Shown here piece by piece: positions 1 to 10,868 of a stretch of 64,000 nucleotides of DNA; within the stretch, counting starts at the first letter, position 1; every line of letters starts with the position of its first letter. This stretch comes from Alcanivorax sp. DSM 26293 (GTDB taxonomy: Bacteria; Pseudomonadota; Gammaproteobacteria; Pseudomonadales; Alcanivoracaceae). Location: NCBI RefSeq assembly GCF_900107995.1, contig NZ_FNUM01000001.1:724936-788935 (forward strand), given 5' to 3'. The notes under the pieces are model-generated. The model saw only the letters and a list, made by a program, of their open reading frames with translations. It searched no databases and was not told the DNA's origin. Made by a program: the position numbers and the translations under genes.

Positions 1-950
<950 letters not shown>

Positions 951-1122
951 TCACAAGATGGCGCAACTCTAGCAACGGCAGGGGCATTGGGCAAGCTGAC
1001 ACTGGCCCTTTTACACTGGCTGGCAGTGGCCCCGGACAGGCGGTCTATGGTACTTTTTGCGGCTTTCCAGACCCGCATTAGCTTATCTCTGCCCACCGCA
1101 GAGAATCCCAACGGAGAGAATC

Positions 1123-1410
1123 ATGGCCATTGATTCCAAGGTGGTAGCCCAGGTGGCCCATCTGGCGCGCCTGAAAGTGGACGAGGCAGACAGTGCTGCC
1201 CTGTCCGACCGACTCAATGACATCCTGGCCATGGTGGACCAGCTGCAGCAGGCCGATGTGACTGATGTGGCGCCCATGGCCCACCCGCTGGACGTGACCC
1301 AGCCCCTGCGAGAAGACGAAGTCAGCGAGCCCAACGTGCGCGACAAGGCACTGGACATCGCCCCCGCCGCCGAAGACGGCTGTTTCCTGGTTCCCCGGGT
1401 GATTGAGTAA
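1123..1410 (+). CDS. gatC: Asp-tRNA(Asn)/Glu-tRNA(Gln) amidotransferase subunit C
   Basis: Small subunit that bridges GatA and GatB in the amidotransferase converting misacylated Glu-tRNA(Gln) and Asp-tRNA(Asn) to the correct aminoacyl-tRNAs. The 95-residue product has the family pattern: an N-terminal [11 protein letters not shown] helix, PMAHPLD in the middle and a C-terminal [10 protein letters not shown]. The ATG at 1123 is preceded by GGAGAG at 1113-1118; an upstream in-frame codon at 1057 would add 22 residues that do not fit the family. First gene of gatCAB. Retention of gatCAB implies that tRNA-dependent amidation is used here even though a tRNA-Gln gene is present. Confidence 0.96.
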   Translation: MAIDSKVVAQVAHLARLKVDEADSAALSDRLNDILAMVDQLQQADVTDVAPMAHPLDVTQPLREDEVSEPNVRDKALDIAPAAEDGCFLVPRVIE

Positions 1411-1417
1411 ACAGGTG

Positions 1418-2890
1418 ATGAGCAACGCCATGCACAACAAGACACTGACAGAACTCAAGGCCGGCCTGGCTGCCGGGGACTTCTCCTCCCGGGAGCTCAC
1501 CGAGCATTTCCTGGCCCGCATCCAGCAACACGACAGTGAACTCAACAGTTTCATTACCGTGACCGCCGAGCAGGCCCTGTCCCAGGCCGATGCCGCTGAT
1601 CAGGCCATTGCCGCCGGCAATACTGGCCTCCTCACCGGCCTGCCCATCGCCCACAAGGATATCTTCTGCACCGAGGGCGTGCGCACCAGCTGCGGCTCGA
1701 AGATGCTGGACTCCTTTATTGCCCCCTACACCGCCACCGTAGTGGAAAAGATGGCCGCCGAAGGTGCCGTCATGCTGGGCAAGACCAACATGGACGAGTT
1801 TGCCATGGGCTCCTCCAACGAAACCAGCTACTACGGCCCGGTGAAGAACCCCTGGGACCTGGAACGGGTCCCCGGCGGCTCCTCCGGCGGTGCGGCGGCC
1901 TGTCTCGGTGCCCGTCTGGCCCCCGGCGCCACTGGCACCGACACCGGCGGCTCTATCCGCCAGCCGGCGGCCCTGAACAACATTACCGGCCTCAAACCCA
2001 CATACGGACGCGTTTCCCGCTGGGGCATGATTGCCTTTGCCTCCAGCCTGGATCAGGCCGGCCCCATGGCCCAGAGTTCAGAAGACTGCGCGCTGATGCT
2101 GCAGGCCATGGCCGGTCACGACCATCGTGATTCCACCAGCCTTAATGAAAAGGTGGATGATTATCTCGGCGCCCTGAACAACGACATCCGTGGCCTGACC
2201 ATCGGTATCCCGGAAGAATTTTTCCCGGACACCCTGGACGGCGCCATCGCCGACAACAGCCGCGACGCCATTCGCGAACTGGAAAAACTGGGCGCCAAGG
2301 TGGTCTCGGTATCACTGCCCAGCGTCAAACTGTCGGTACCGGCCTATTATGTGATCGCCCCGGCGGAAGCCAGCTCCAACTTGAGCCGCTTCGACGGCGT
2401 GCGGTTCGGCCATCGCTGTGACGACCCGAAAGATCTGGAAGACCTGTACAAACGCTCCCGTTCAGAAGGGTTCGGTGATGAGGTTAAGCGCCGCATTCTG
2501 GTCGGCGCTTACGCCCTGTCCGCCGGTTACTACGACGCCTATTACCGTCGCGCCCAACAGGTCCGCCGCCTGATCCGTGACGACTTTGCACGCGCCTTCG
2601 AAAAAGTCGATGTGTTGATGGGCCCCACCGCCCCGGAAACCGCCTTCAAACTGGGCGCCAAGAAAGACGATCCGGTAAGCATGTACATGGCCGACGTCTT
2701 CACCATCGGGGTTAACCTGGCCGGCCTGCCGGCCCTGTCCATGCCCACCGGCTTTATCAACGGCCTGCCCACCGGCACACAGATCATCGGTAACTATTTC
2801 CGCGAAGGTCAGATACTCAACGTGGCGCACAAGTATCAGCAGGCCACCGACTGGCATAAACAGGCTCCGGTTTTTGGAGGTGAGCAATGA
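1418..2890 (+). CDS. gatA: Asp-tRNA(Asn)/Glu-tRNA(Gln) amidotransferase subunit A
   Basis: Glutaminase subunit of the GatCAB complex; releases ammonia from glutamine and channels it to GatB. The amidase-signature fold is clear: the Lys of AHKD, the Gly/Ser stretch PGGSSGG and [11 protein letters not shown] supply the Ser-cisSer-Lys triad. About 490 residues, the normal length. Three starts are possible (1403, 1418, 1430); relatives usually begin close to the HNKTL segment, so 1430 is as likely as 1418. It follows gatC by a few bases and its stop overlaps the gatB start (ATGA). Confidence 0.97.
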   Translation: MSNAMHNKTLTELKAGLAAGDFSSRELTEHFLARIQQHDSELNSFITVTAEQALSQADAADQAIAAGNTGLLTGLPIAHKDIFCTEGVRTSCGSKMLDSFIAPYTATVVEKMAAEGAVMLGKTNMDEFAMGSSNETSYYGPVKNPWDLERVPGGSSGGAAACLGARLAPGATGTDTGGSIRQPAALNNITGLKPTYGRVSRWGMIAFASSLDQAGPMAQSSEDCALMLQAMAGHDHRDSTSLNEKVDDYLGALNNDIRGLTIGIPEEFFPDTLDGAIADNSRDAIRELEKLGAKVVSVSLPSVKLSVPAYYVIAPAEASSNLSRFDGVRFGHRCDDPKDLEDLYKRSRSEGFGDEVKRRILVGAYALSAGYYDAYYRRAQQVRRLIRDDFARAFEKVDVLMGPTAPETAFKLGAKKDDPVSMYMADVFTIGVNLAGLPALSMPTGFINGLPTGTQIIGNYFREGQILNVAHKYQQATDWHKQAPVFGGEQ

Positions 2891-4326
2891 GTTGGGAAGT
2901 CGTGATCGGTCTGGAAATTCACGTCCAGCTCAACACCGTCAGCAAACTGTTCTCCGGCAGCAAACTGTCCACCGGCGCCGAGCCTAACACCCAGGCATCG
3001 CTGGTGGATCTGGGCATGCCCGGCACCCTGCCGGTGGTGAACAAGGAAGCAGTGCGCAAAGCGGCGCTATTTGGTCTGGCCATCAACGCAGATATCTGCC
3101 GTCACAGTGTGTTTGAACGGAAAAATTATTTTTATCCGGATCTTCCGAAAGGCTATCAAACCACCCAGCTGGCCGAGCCCATCGTGGGTGCCGGCGAGGT
3201 AGAAATCCAGCTGGAAAACGGTGAGAAAAAAACTGTGCGCATTCACCATGCGCACCTGGAAGAAGACGCCGGCAAGTCCCTGCACGAAGACTTCCATGGC
3301 ATGACCGGGATTGACCTGAACCGGGCCGGCACACCGCTGATCGAAGTGGTCACCGAACCGGACATGAGCAATGCGGAAGAAGCCGTAGCCTTTGCCCGTA
3401 AACTCCATGCGATTGTCACCTCAATCGGCATCTGCGATGGCGACATGTCCCAGGGCAACATGCGTTTCGATGTGAACGTGTCCATCCGCAAACCCGGCGA
3501 ACCACTGGGCACCCGCACCGAAACCAAAAACCTGAACTCCTTCCGTTTTATGGAACGGGCCATCAAGCTGGAAGTGGAACGGCAAATTGATGTGCTGGAA
3601 GACGGCGGCGAGATTGTCCAGGAAACCCGTTTGTACAACGGCGACACCCACACCGCACGCTCCATGCGCAGCAAGGAAGACGCCAACGATTATCGCTACT
3701 TCCCCTGCCCGGATCTGCTGCCAGTGGCCATCACCGACGCGGACCTGGAAGCACTGAAAGCAGCCATGCCGGAGCTGCCCAATGCGCGCAAGGCACGCTT
3801 CATGGACGACTATCAGCTGTCCGAGTACGACGCGGATCTGCTATCCGGCTCCATCGCCACTGCCACCTTCTTTGAAGGTGCCGCCAAGGCCGGTGGTGAC
3901 GCCAAGCTGGCAGCCAACTGGGTGATGGGCGAACTGGCCGCCAGATTGAACGCGGAAGACAAAGACATCAGCGACAGTCCGGTCAGCGCCGAACAACTGG
4001 GCCAGCTGATTGCCCGCCTGAAAGACGGCACCATCAGTTCCAAGATTGCCAAGCAGGTTTTCGAAGCCTGCTGGGCCGGCGAAGGTGACCCGGATACCAT
4101 CATTGAGGCCAAGGGCCTCAAACAGATGAGCGACAGCGGTGAGCTGGAAAAAATTGTCGATGACATCATCGCCAATAACGCGCCCCAGGTTGAGGATTAC
4201 CGCAACTCTGATGATGCCAAGAAAAAGAAAAAAATCGGTTTCTTTGTGGGCCAGGCAATGAAAGCGACACAGGGCAAGGCGAATCCGCAGCAACTGAATC
4301 AACTGCTGCGAGAGAAACTCCAATAA
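2887..4326 (+). CDS. gatB: Asp-tRNA(Asn)/Glu-tRNA(Gln) amidotransferase subunit B
   Basis: Kinase/transamidase subunit of GatCAB; activates the misacylated tRNA carboxylate with ATP and transfers ammonia from GatA. 479 residues, beginning [15 protein letters not shown], with the catalytic-core motifs [16 protein letters not shown] and [12 protein letters not shown], and a C-terminal YqeY-like tail domain ending in NQLLREKLQ. The start overlaps the gatA stop by four bases behind GGAGGTGAGC, so translation is coupled. A REP-like inverted repeat follows immediately downstream. Confidence 0.97.
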   Translation: MSWEVVIGLEIHVQLNTVSKLFSGSKLSTGAEPNTQASLVDLGMPGTLPVVNKEAVRKAALFGLAINADICRHSVFERKNYFYPDLPKGYQTTQLAEPIVGAGEVEIQLENGEKKTVRIHHAHLEEDAGKSLHEDFHGMTGIDLNRAGTPLIEVVTEPDMSNAEEAVAFARKLHAIVTSIGICDGDMSQGNMRFDVNVSIRKPGEPLGTRTETKNLNSFRFMERAIKLEVERQIDVLEDGGEIVQETRLYNGDTHTARSMRSKEDANDYRYFPCPDLLPVAITDADLEALKAAMPELPNARKARFMDDYQLSEYDADLLSGSIATATFFEGAAKAGGDAKLAANWVMGELAARLNAEDKDISDSPVSAEQLGQLIARLKDGTISSKIAKQVFEACWAGEGDPDTIIEAKGLKQMSDSGELEKIVDDIIANNAPQVEDYRNSDDAKKKKKIGFFVGQAMKATQGKANPQQLNQLLREKLQ

Positions 4327-4336
4327 CACCCTATCC

Positions 4337-4409
4337 GTAGGAGCCATGCTTGCATGGCGAATCTGCTCGCACCCCCTTCGGGTGTTCGCCATGCGAGCAT
4401 GGCTCCTAC
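4337..4409. repeat. REP-like palindromic repeat downstream of gatB
   Basis: Two 25-base arms, 4337-4361 and 4385-4409, are inverted copies that differ at one position. Each reads GTAGGAGCCATGC..GCATGGCGAA, so each arm also contains its own small palindrome (CCATGC/GCATGG). The loop holds a second hairpin (ACCCCCTTCGGGTGT). The layout resembles REP/BIME elements of gammaproteobacteria. No T-run follows, so it is not a classical intrinsic terminator, though it may stabilise the gatCAB mRNA end. Confidence 0.8.
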
Positions 4410-4436
4410 AGCACAGGTATCCACCCGAGGTGCTCC

Positions 4437-5255
4437 ATGACCACTCAAACCTTCCAGAATCGCGTCACCCTGGAAAAGAAAAACGACATCGCCTATGTCA
4501 CCCTGAGCCGCGCCGACAAGTACAACGGCCTGGATTTCGCCATGATGGAAGGGCTGGTGGAAGCGGCCAAAGCCGTACGCAAAGACAAGAGCCTGCGCGT
4601 GGTGATCATGCAGGGCGCTGGCAAGGCGTTCTGTGCCGGGCTGGATTTCGGCACAGTGATGAAGCAACCACTGAAATTGCTGAAAGGCTTCACCAAATAC
4701 GGCGTAAAGAAAACCAACCTGTTCCAGGAAGTCTGCTGGTGCTGGCGTGAGCTGCCCATTCCGGTCATCACGGTGCTACATGGCTACTGCTACGGCGGCG
4801 GCATGCAGATCGCCCTGGCCGCGGATTTTCGGATCAGCACGCCGGACTGTGAAATGTCGATCATGGAAATCAAGTGGGGGCTGATCCCGGATATGACCGG
4901 CAGTGTCACCCTGCGCGAACTGGTTCCCATGGATGTGGCCAAGGAACTGACCATGACCGGTCGCCTGTTCAAGGGCGACGAGGCCAAAGTCCTGAATCTG
5001 GTCACCCGGGTGGCTGAAGACCCGCTGGCGGAAGCGGAGCAACTGGCCGAGGCCATCAAGACTCGCTCCCCGGATGGCATCAGCGCTGCCAAGGCCCTGT
5101 TCCAGCAAACCTGGAACGTGCCGGAAACCCAGGCATTCGATACGGAAAGCAAACTTCAGTTCAAGCTGCTACGCGGCAAGAACTATCGTCGCGCCCTCCA
5201 GGCGGGACAGAAAAAGGAAGCTCCGCAATTTGGTCCGCGGGAACGGGACTACTGA
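4437..5255 (+). CDS. Crotonase / enoyl-CoA hydratase-isomerase family protein
   Basis: 272-residue crotonase-fold protein, probably acting on an acyl-CoA in fatty-acid or alkane breakdown. The two oxyanion-hole segments are visible (FCAGLDF and YGGGMQ). At the position of the first catalytic Glu of hydratases (GGGxE) it has Gln; the second Glu is kept (MEIKWG), and eight residues later there is an Asp (GLIPDMTG) as in dienoyl-CoA isomerases. It is therefore probably not a standard enoyl-CoA hydratase; an isomerase-type activity is possible but unproven. The ATG at 4437 follows CGAGGTGCTCC; an in-frame codon at 4350 lies inside the REP-like repeat and is rejected. Confidence 0.88.
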   Translation: MTTQTFQNRVTLEKKNDIAYVTLSRADKYNGLDFAMMEGLVEAAKAVRKDKSLRVVIMQGAGKAFCAGLDFGTVMKQPLKLLKGFTKYGVKKTNLFQEVCWCWRELPIPVITVLHGYCYGGGMQIALAADFRISTPDCEMSIMEIKWGLIPDMTGSVTLRELVPMDVAKELTMTGRLFKGDEAKVLNLVTRVAEDPLAEAEQLAEAIKTRSPDGISAAKALFQQTWNVPETQAFDTESKLQFKLLRGKNYRRALQAGQKKEAPQFGPRERDY

Positions 5256-5257
5256 TA

Positions 5258-5275
5258 CCCCCATACCGGTGGGGG
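5258..5275. terminator. Weak hairpin after the crotonase gene
   Basis: CCCCCA (5258-5263) pairs with TGGGGG (5270-5275) across a TACCGG loop just after the crotonase stop. There is no T-run, so it may only be a stabilising hairpin or a weak terminator. Confidence 0.35.
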
Positions 5276-5392
5276 CATGACAGTGACACCTGCCCCCCGA
5301 CCGGCGCCCCCGGCAACTGACAACTCAGCCCTGTTTCGTAGCCTCAACTTGCTGCATACTCAGGCGAAAATACGAGTTTGTTGAGGCACTGC

Positions 5393-6178
5393 ATGATTTC
5401 CGTGGCCGAAGCCAGTGGCGGCTTTTCCGCTCTGACCCGCATGTACAAACGCCTGGTCGATGACTTCATCGGTCAGCTACCACTGCAACCCCAGTCTTTC
5501 CCTCTGGCACCCACAGACAATGCCTTCAAGCAAGGCATGTGTGCTGACACCACCTACGTCGTGAAAGGCGGCATGCTGGGCATGCGCTGTCAGGAGCGCA
5601 AATTGTTTACCTGGGATGAGGGGGACATGATTCTGCCCGATGCCGCCGGCAACGACGAAGTGACCTACTACGCGGAAAGTGCCGTGCTGCTGGCCGCTTA
5701 CCCCACCGTGAAACTGGTCGAAACCGTCCTCGCCGACGAGCGGCTGGCGCGGCTCTGGACCCGTATTCTCACCATCCAGCAGGCCATGCTGCTACGCCTG
5801 CTCGCGGCCCATGCCCCGGAAGAAAGCCATACCACCACCGGGTTTGCCTATTTCGAGCCCGGTGACGTGATTATCCGCCAGGGTGAACCGGCGGATTACG
5901 TGTTCAGTCTGTTCGAGGGTCAGGCAGATGTGCTGGTGGACGACGTTGTGGTCGGCCATGTCAGTGAAGGGGAAGTGCTGGGCGCCATTGCCCTTCTCAC
6001 CCATTCCCCGCGCAGTGCTACGGTGCGCGCCAAACACCGGTGCTCCGTGGTCAAGGTGCCCAAGCACCAGTTTAAAAACCTGATCCGCACCAATCCCGGC
6101 ATGATTCACAGCCTGCTTACCGATATGGCCCGGCAAATCACCGATCTCAATAATCAGGTGGTCCAGCTGTCCGCGTGA
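5393..6178 (+). CDS. Cyclic nucleotide-binding domain protein
   Basis: 261-residue cytoplasmic protein. The C-terminal third is a cNMP-binding domain: YFEPGDVIIRQGEPADYVFS forms the early beta-roll and GEVLGAIALLTHSPRSATVRA resembles the phosphate-binding cassette (GExxxxxxLxxxxPRxATV). A second, degenerate beta-roll occupies the N-terminal half (YVVKGGMLGM, WDEGDMILPD). No helix-turn-helix follows the domain, so it is not a CRP-type regulator; it may be a stand-alone sensor. Start ATG 5393 is preceded by TTGAGG at 5381-5386. Ligand and role are unknown. Confidence 0.8.
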   Translation: MISVAEASGGFSALTRMYKRLVDDFIGQLPLQPQSFPLAPTDNAFKQGMCADTTYVVKGGMLGMRCQERKLFTWDEGDMILPDAAGNDEVTYYAESAVLLAAYPTVKLVETVLADERLARLWTRILTIQQAMLLRLLAAHAPEESHTTTGFAYFEPGDVIIRQGEPADYVFSLFEGQADVLVDDVVVGHVSEGEVLGAIALLTHSPRSATVRAKHRCSVVKVPKHQFKNLIRTNPGMIHSLLTDMARQITDLNNQVVQLSA

Positions 6179-6307
6179 GTGCCGCTGCCTGGCCCAGTCA
6201 GGTGCATTGTCCCCCTCGGCAAAGGGGCCTATATTGGCAGTAAGGAGGTTGGCCTGAACGCCTTCTCGCAGGGTCGACCTTTGTGCTCAGCCAGGGAGGC
6301 CAGGACC

Positions 6308-6490
6308 ATGCGACACATCCTTTCCATAGCCATCATTCTCTGCCTACTGATTCTGGTGGCCGTCTATTTCTTGTCTGACCCGGACCCCGAGACCAGCAAC
6401 CCGACCCTGAATATGGCGCCGGAACAGACCCTGTCCCAGGATTCCGCGACGGCTCGGGACGATGAGCCTGCGCGCCCCCAGGGGCAATGA
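6308..6490 (+). CDS. Small single-pass membrane protein, unknown
   Basis: 60 residues: a short basic start (MRHI), one hydrophobic helix (LSIAIILCLLILVAVYFL) and a polar acidic tail rich in Asp, Glu, Pro and Gln. The topology would be N-in with the tail in the periplasm. The ATG at 6308 follows a CCAGGACC spacer and AGGGAGG, a good ribosome site. I recognise no family. It may be an independent gene; it is convergent with moeB 13 bases away. Confidence 0.6.
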   Translation: MRHILSIAIILCLLILVAVYFLSDPDPETSNPTLNMAPEQTLSQDSATARDDEPARPQGQ

Positions 6491-6503
6491 GGCTATTGGC
6501 ACG

Positions 6504-7262
6504 TCACGCAGGAGGGGTCTGGCGGGAGGAGCAGACCGGACAAGCGGGATCTCGCTGAAAACGCATCTCCCGCCAGGATAGCGTGCGGCCATCGAACAGC
6601 CGCAGGGTGGCAGGCAGGGATGTCCCCAGCAGCACCTGTATGGCAGCCAACGCCTGCAGCGTGCCGATGGTGCCCACCACCGGCCCCAGGATACCTGCCT
6701 GGCTGCACGCCAGATCACCGTCGGTGCCCTCCCCGTAGACACAGGCGTAGCAGGCACTGCCCGGTTGGCGCAGGTCAAACACCGCCAACTGACCGTCCAT
6801 GCGGATGGCGGCACCACTCACCAGCGGCCTCCGGTGAGCCACACAGGCCTCATTGATACGCTGACGCGTTGCAAAATTATCCGTGCAGTCCAGCACCACA
6901 CTGGCCTCGGCCACCTGCCGATCCAGCCAGTGCCTATCGGCTCGCAGCCGATGGGCCTGGATCGCAATCTCCGGATTCAGCGCCAGCAAATGTGCCTTCA
7001 GCGCCTCGGCCTTGGGCCGACCCGTATCCTCATCACGGAACGCCACCTGCCGGTGCAGGTTGCTCGGTTCCACCACGTCATCATCCACCAGCACCAGTTC
7101 ACCGATACCGGCGCCTGCCAGATACAAACCCGCCGGATTGGCCAGCCCGCCACAGCCCACCACCAACACCCGCGCTGCCGCCAGGGCTTCCTGCCCGGCC
7201 AGATCAAATTCCTCCACCATCAACTGGCGGCTGTAGCGAAGTAGCTGATCGTCGTTGAGCAT
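6504..7262 (-). CDS. moeB: MoeB/ThiF-type adenylyltransferase (HesA/MoeB/ThiF family)
   Basis: E1-like enzyme that adenylates the C-terminal Gly-Gly of a sulphur-carrier protein (MoaD or ThiS) for molybdopterin or thiazole synthesis. 252 residues, close to E. coli MoeB. Visible: ATP-binding GCGGLANPAG near residue 40, DDDVVEPSNLHRQ, DCTDNFATRQ, and two CxxC pairs (CYAC, CPVC) for a structural zinc. ATG at 7262 (LNDDQLLRYSRQ) fits the family; a start at 7286 would add eight odd residues. It ends the hemA-prfA-prmC-moeB series, as in Pseudomonas. MoaD versus ThiS specificity cannot be read from sequence. Confidence 0.9.
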   Translation of the reverse strand: MLNDDQLLRYSRQLMVEEFDLAGQEALAAARVLVVGCGGLANPAGLYLAGAGIGELVLVDDDVVEPSNLHRQVAFRDEDTGRPKAEALKAHLLALNPEIAIQAHRLRADRHWLDRQVAEASVVLDCTDNFATRQRINEACVAHRRPLVSGAAIRMDGQLAVFDLRQPGSACYACVYGEGTDGDLACSQAGILGPVVGTIGTLQALAAIQVLLGTSLPATLRLFDGRTLSWREMRFQRDPACPVCSSRQTPPA

Positions 7263-7374
7263 GGCTGTCTCGCTGGCACACAACACGCTTCACGCTTGCA
7301 CGCAAAACATTGAGATTCGATGGTGCAGGTCGCTTGAGCTCAGTGCACCCTACGGTTTGATTTTCGGGTTTTCG

Positions 7375-7405
7375 CTATTAACTCTTAATTATTAACTATT
7401 AACTG
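7375..7405. repeat. 31-bp CTATTAAC-type repeat covering the prmC 3' end
   Basis: An A/T-rich repeat built from TTAAYTATTAA units. It matches 29864-29894, downstream of secF, at 26 of 31 positions. It contains the prmC stop and encodes the last five residues (LIVNN) of PrmC. Confidence 0.7.
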
Positions 7406-8221
7406 CCTTCCCACCGTCACCCGCTCATTGCCGCCCAGGTCACGCTCGGTGCGCACCCCGTCGAAACGTCCTGCCTCCATCAGCGCACGCACCTGCGCAC
7501 CCTGCTGGTAGCCATGTTCCAGCAGTAGCCAGCCACCGGCAACCAGACGGGCCGCGGACTGGGTGATAATGGTGGCCAGGTCCGCCAGGCCTCGCTGATC
7601 CGCCACCAACGCAGAGCGAGGCTCAAAGCGCACATCTCCCTCATCGAGATGATGATCCGCCGGATCAATGTAGGGAGGGTTACTGACAATCACATCGAAA
7701 GGTCCCCGGCAATCCTCCAGCCAGCTTCCCTGTTGCAAGGTCACCTGCGCACCCAGCTGGCGGGCATTGCCCCCGGCCACGGACAGGGCCGCCGCACTCA
7801 GGTCGGTCAGGGTCACCTGCCACTGGGGACGCTCCAGGGCCAGAGTCACGCCGATGGCACCGGTTCCCGTGCCCAGGTCCACCACCCGGGCCGGACCCGC
7901 AGGCCCCAGTTTCAGGGCCAGCTCCACCAGGGTTTCGGTATCCGGTCGAGGGATCAGAGTGTCAGGGGTAACGCTGAAATTGCGGCCAAAAAATTCCCGC
8001 TCACCGGTCAGGTGAGCCACCGGTTCACCCTGTTCCCGCCGTGCCAGCAACGCCAGAAAGCTCTGCTGCTGGTGCGCCTCCAGTTCCCGTTCCGGCCAGG
8101 TAAACAGATAGCTGCGCGGGCGCGCCAGCACATGGCAGAGCAGCACCTGGGCATCCAGGTCCGGGCTGGGGGACGACGCCAGCCGCTCCCTTGCCTGGCG
8201 CAGGGCCGCATCAATGCGCAT
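7385..8221 (-). CDS. prmC: Peptide chain release factor N5-glutamine methyltransferase
   Basis: SAM-dependent methyltransferase that methylates the Gln of the GGQ motif in RF1 and RF2, raising termination efficiency. 278 residues: an N-terminal helical recognition domain, EFFGRNFSVTPDTLIPRPDTE linking to the Rossmann domain, SAM motif VVDLGTGTGAIG, and catalytic SNPPYI. Its ATG begins one base after the prfA stop, so enzyme and substrate are translated together. The final five codons lie in a 31-bp intergenic-type repeat, so the C-terminus is an addition by repeat. Confidence 0.96.
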   Translation of the reverse strand: MRIDAALRQARERLASSPSPDLDAQVLLCHVLARPRSYLFTWPERELEAHQQQSFLALLARREQGEPVAHLTGEREFFGRNFSVTPDTLIPRPDTETLVELALKLGPAGPARVVDLGTGTGAIGVTLALERPQWQVTLTDLSAAALSVAGGNARQLGAQVTLQQGSWLEDCRGPFDVIVSNPPYIDPADHHLDEGDVRFEPRSALVADQRGLADLATIITQSAARLVAGGWLLLEHGYQQGAQVRALMEAGRFDGVRTERDLGGNERVTVGRQLIVNN

Positions 8222-8222
8222 C

Positions 8223-9308
8223 CTAGCTGTCGCCCAGGGTTGCCAGCAGGTCCGCCTGGTGTTCGGACATCAAGGCACCCAGCAACTCATCCAGATCCCC
8301 TTCCATGATTTCACCGAGCCGGTAAAGCGTCAGATTGATGCGATGGTCGCTTACCCGGCCCTGGGGATAGTTGTAGGTGCGAATACGCTCGGAACGGTCA
8401 CCGGATCCCACCAGGGATTTGCGCTCCGCCGCCTGTTCCGCATGGGCGGCATTCTGCTGGGCATCGTAGAGTCGGGCACTGAGCAGGCTCATGGCCTTGG
8501 CCTTGTTCTTGTGCTGGCTGCGCTCATCCTGACATTCCACCACCACGCCGGTGGGCAGGTGGGTGATGCGGACCGCAGAGTCGGTGGTGTTCACGTGCTG
8601 ACCGCCAGCACCGGAGGACCGGTAGGTGTCGATGCGCAGGTCTTCGTTGCGGATCTGGATATCTCCCAGGTCCTCGGCTTCGGCCATGATGGCCACCGTG
8701 CAGGCAGAGGTGTGGATACGCCCCTGGGATTCCGTGGCTGGCACCCGCTGCACCCGGTGGGCGCCGGATTCAAACTTGAAGCGGGAATAGACCCCATCGC
8801 CGATGACCCGGGCAATCACCTCCTTGTAGCCGCCATGCTCCCCTTCACTGGCACTGACCAACTCCACTTTCCAGCCATTCTGCTCCGCATATTTGCTGTA
8901 CATGCGGAACAGGTCACCGGCAAAAATGGCGGCCTCGTCACCGCCGGTGCCGGCGCGCACCTCAAGAAACACATTGGCACCGTCGCGGGGATCCTTGGGC
9001 AACATCAACTTCTGCAGCTCACCGGCAAGGGCATCCATCGTTGCCGTCGCGTCACGGGCTTCTTCCTGGCCCATTTCACGCATGTCCGGATCGCTGTCAT
9101 CCTGCATGGCCCTGGCCGCTTCCAGATTGGCAGCGGCCTTCAAGTAATCCCGGTAACACTTCACCACCGGGTCAATTTCCGCATACTCCCGGGAAAGGTC
9201 ACGAAATTTCTTCTGGTTGCCAATAATCTCCGGGTCCGACAACAGACCGGACAATTCCTCAAAACGGTCAGCCAGCTTTTCCAGCTTGCCTTGCAAAGAC
9301 GCTTTCAT
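8223..9308 (-). CDS. prfA: Peptide chain release factor 1
   Basis: RF1 reads UAA and UAG and triggers hydrolysis of peptidyl-tRNA. 361 residues, the normal length. The anticodon-like PAT tripeptide is in [13 protein letters not shown] and the catalytic GGQ in [10 protein letters not shown], which PrmC modifies. It lies between hemA (17-base gap) and prmC (1-base gap), the standard gammaproteobacterial arrangement. Confidence 0.98.
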   Translation of the reverse strand: MKASLQGKLEKLADRFEELSGLLSDPEIIGNQKKFRDLSREYAEIDPVVKCYRDYLKAAANLEAARAMQDDSDPDMREMGQEEARDATATMDALAGELQKLMLPKDPRDGANVFLEVRAGTGGDEAAIFAGDLFRMYSKYAEQNGWKVELVSASEGEHGGYKEVIARVIGDGVYSRFKFESGAHRVQRVPATESQGRIHTSACTVAIMAEAEDLGDIQIRNEDLRIDTYRSSGAGGQHVNTTDSAVRITHLPTGVVVECQDERSQHKNKAKAMSLLSARLYDAQQNAAHAEQAAERKSLVGSGDRSERIRTYNYPQGRVSDHRINLTLYRLGEIMEGDLDELLGALMSEHQADLLATLGDS

Positions 9309-9325
9309 AGAACCCTCAAAGGGAT

Positions 9326-10597
9326 TTATTTCGGTTCGGACGGACTGTCCGGATCATCAAGGAGCAGCTCCCGGGCCAACAGCAATGACTCCGCTCGGCC
9401 CTCCGCTGCCAACTTGCGCAGGGTCACACTGGGGGTGTGCAGCCATTTGTTGACCAGGGAATGCTGAAACTTGCGCAGGACCTGCTCCGGGTCCCCGCCG
9501 TTCTGCAGTTGTTGCAGGGCTTTTTCCAACTCGTTCTCAGCCAGAGCCGTATGCTGCTGCCGGTACTCGCGCAACACGGTCACTGCATCCAGTTCGCGAC
9601 GCTGGCGTCGGTGGCGAACGATGGCATCACGGATCAGCTCGGCCGCTTCCTGGGCTGCCTGCTGGCGGGCACGGACATTTTCCTGAATGGCTTCCTGCAG
9701 GTGATCCACCGTGTACAGGTAGACGTCATCCAGCTCCCCCACTTCCGGTTCGATATCCCGGGGCACGGCAATATCCACCATGAACATGGGCTTGTGGCGG
9801 CGCTTCTTCAGCGCCCGCTCCACCATTCCCTTACCCAGAATGGGCAGCGGCGCCGCCGTACAGGAAATCAGGATATCCGCCCGTTCCAGGGCCACCGGTA
9901 ATTCTTCCAGACTGATGCCCCGTCCGCCGACGCTGGCCGCCAGCTCCGCAGCGCGCTGCTGGGTACGGTTGGCGATGGTGATTTCGCTGACCTGCTGCTC
10001 ATTCAGGTGACGGGCTACCAGCTCGATCATTTCCCCTGCCCCGATCAGCAGGGCGCGGCTTTTCTTCAGATCGGCAAAGATATGGCGGGCAAAGGACACG
10101 GCCGCATAGGCCACAGAAACCGGGTTGGCACCAATACCGGTTTCGGTACGAATGCGCTTGGCCACCGAGAACACTTCCTGGAACAACCGGGAGAGTTCGC
10201 CATTGAGCAACCCGGCTTCATGGGCACGGGCATAGGCTTCACGCATCTGCCCGAGAATCTGTGGCTCGCCCAGCACCAGCGAATCCAGGCCGCCAGCCAC
10301 CCGCATCATATGCTCAAGCGCCTGCTCGCCCTGGTGCTGATAGAGTGCGGACACCAGTTTATCTACCGGCAAGTGGCGACTGTGCGCCAGCCAGGCAGCG
10401 AAATCCGGCACCGTCTCATCCACCAGACAGTACAACTCGGTGCGGTTACAGGTGGAAAGCAGGGCCGCCTCACGGACCCCGGGCATGTCTCGCAGGCTGG
10501 CCAGCGCCGCTTCCGCCTGCTGCGTGGAGAACGCCAGACGTTCACGTAACTCCACATCCGCGGTGGTGTGATTTACGCCAACAGCGACTAGATTCAT
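9326..10597 (-). CDS. hemA: Glutamyl-tRNA reductase
   Basis: First committed enzyme of tetrapyrrole synthesis by the C5 route; reduces Glu-tRNA(Glu) to glutamate-1-semialdehyde with NADPH. 423 residues. It begins [12 protein letters not shown]; the catalytic Cys is in [11 protein letters not shown], the NADPH domain follows ([16 protein letters not shown]), and a C-terminal coiled dimerisation domain ([11 protein letters not shown]..) closes it. First gene of the hemA-prfA-prmC run, divergent from the TPR lipoprotein gene over a 271-base spacer. Confidence 0.98.
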   Translation of the reverse strand: MNLVAVGVNHTTADVELRERLAFSTQQAEAALASLRDMPGVREAALLSTCNRTELYCLVDETVPDFAAWLAHSRHLPVDKLVSALYQHQGEQALEHMMRVAGGLDSLVLGEPQILGQMREAYARAHEAGLLNGELSRLFQEVFSVAKRIRTETGIGANPVSVAYAAVSFARHIFADLKKSRALLIGAGEMIELVARHLNEQQVSEITIANRTQQRAAELAASVGGRGISLEELPVALERADILISCTAAPLPILGKGMVERALKKRRHKPMFMVDIAVPRDIEPEVGELDDVYLYTVDHLQEAIQENVRARQQAAQEAAELIRDAIVRHRRQRRELDAVTVLREYRQQHTALAENELEKALQQLQNGGDPEQVLRKFQHSLVNKWLHTPSVTLRKLAAEGRAESLLLARELLLDDPDSPSEPK

Positions 10598-10806
10598 AGA
10601 CTCTCGTGCCCGCAGCAGACCCGGGCCACTTTCCTCACCGGTTTATACGCATGTCGACAGTTCATGGAACTCTCTGTCCGCCACATTCGTCGGAAGGCAA
10701 TAGCCCGGTGAAAACAGGCCACGCAAGGGTCAGGCATTTTGCGTTAAAGCGCCCCCCAAAACAATGATGGCCCGGCGAATCAATGGCATAGGAACCGCTT
10801 ATCCGT

Positions 10807-10836
10807 TTGGGCAATCCCGGATCGCTGTGCCATGAT
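10807..10836 (+). promoter_or_regulatory. Possible sigma-70 promoter for the TPR lipoprotein-lolB-ispE run
   Basis: TTGGGC (10807-10812) and CATGAT (10831-10836) are 18 bases apart, 33 bases before the ATG. Both boxes match the consensus only partly. The rest of the hemA-facing spacer (10598-10806) shows no other feature I can support. Confidence 0.4.
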
Positions 10837-10868
10837 ACCCGGACCATAAAACAGGCATACCCCCTTTA

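Noticed and set aside
5315..5325. AACTGACAACT upstream of the cNMP gene as another copy of the BREX repeat
   Set aside because: Only one 11-base match without neighbouring units; chance is likely.
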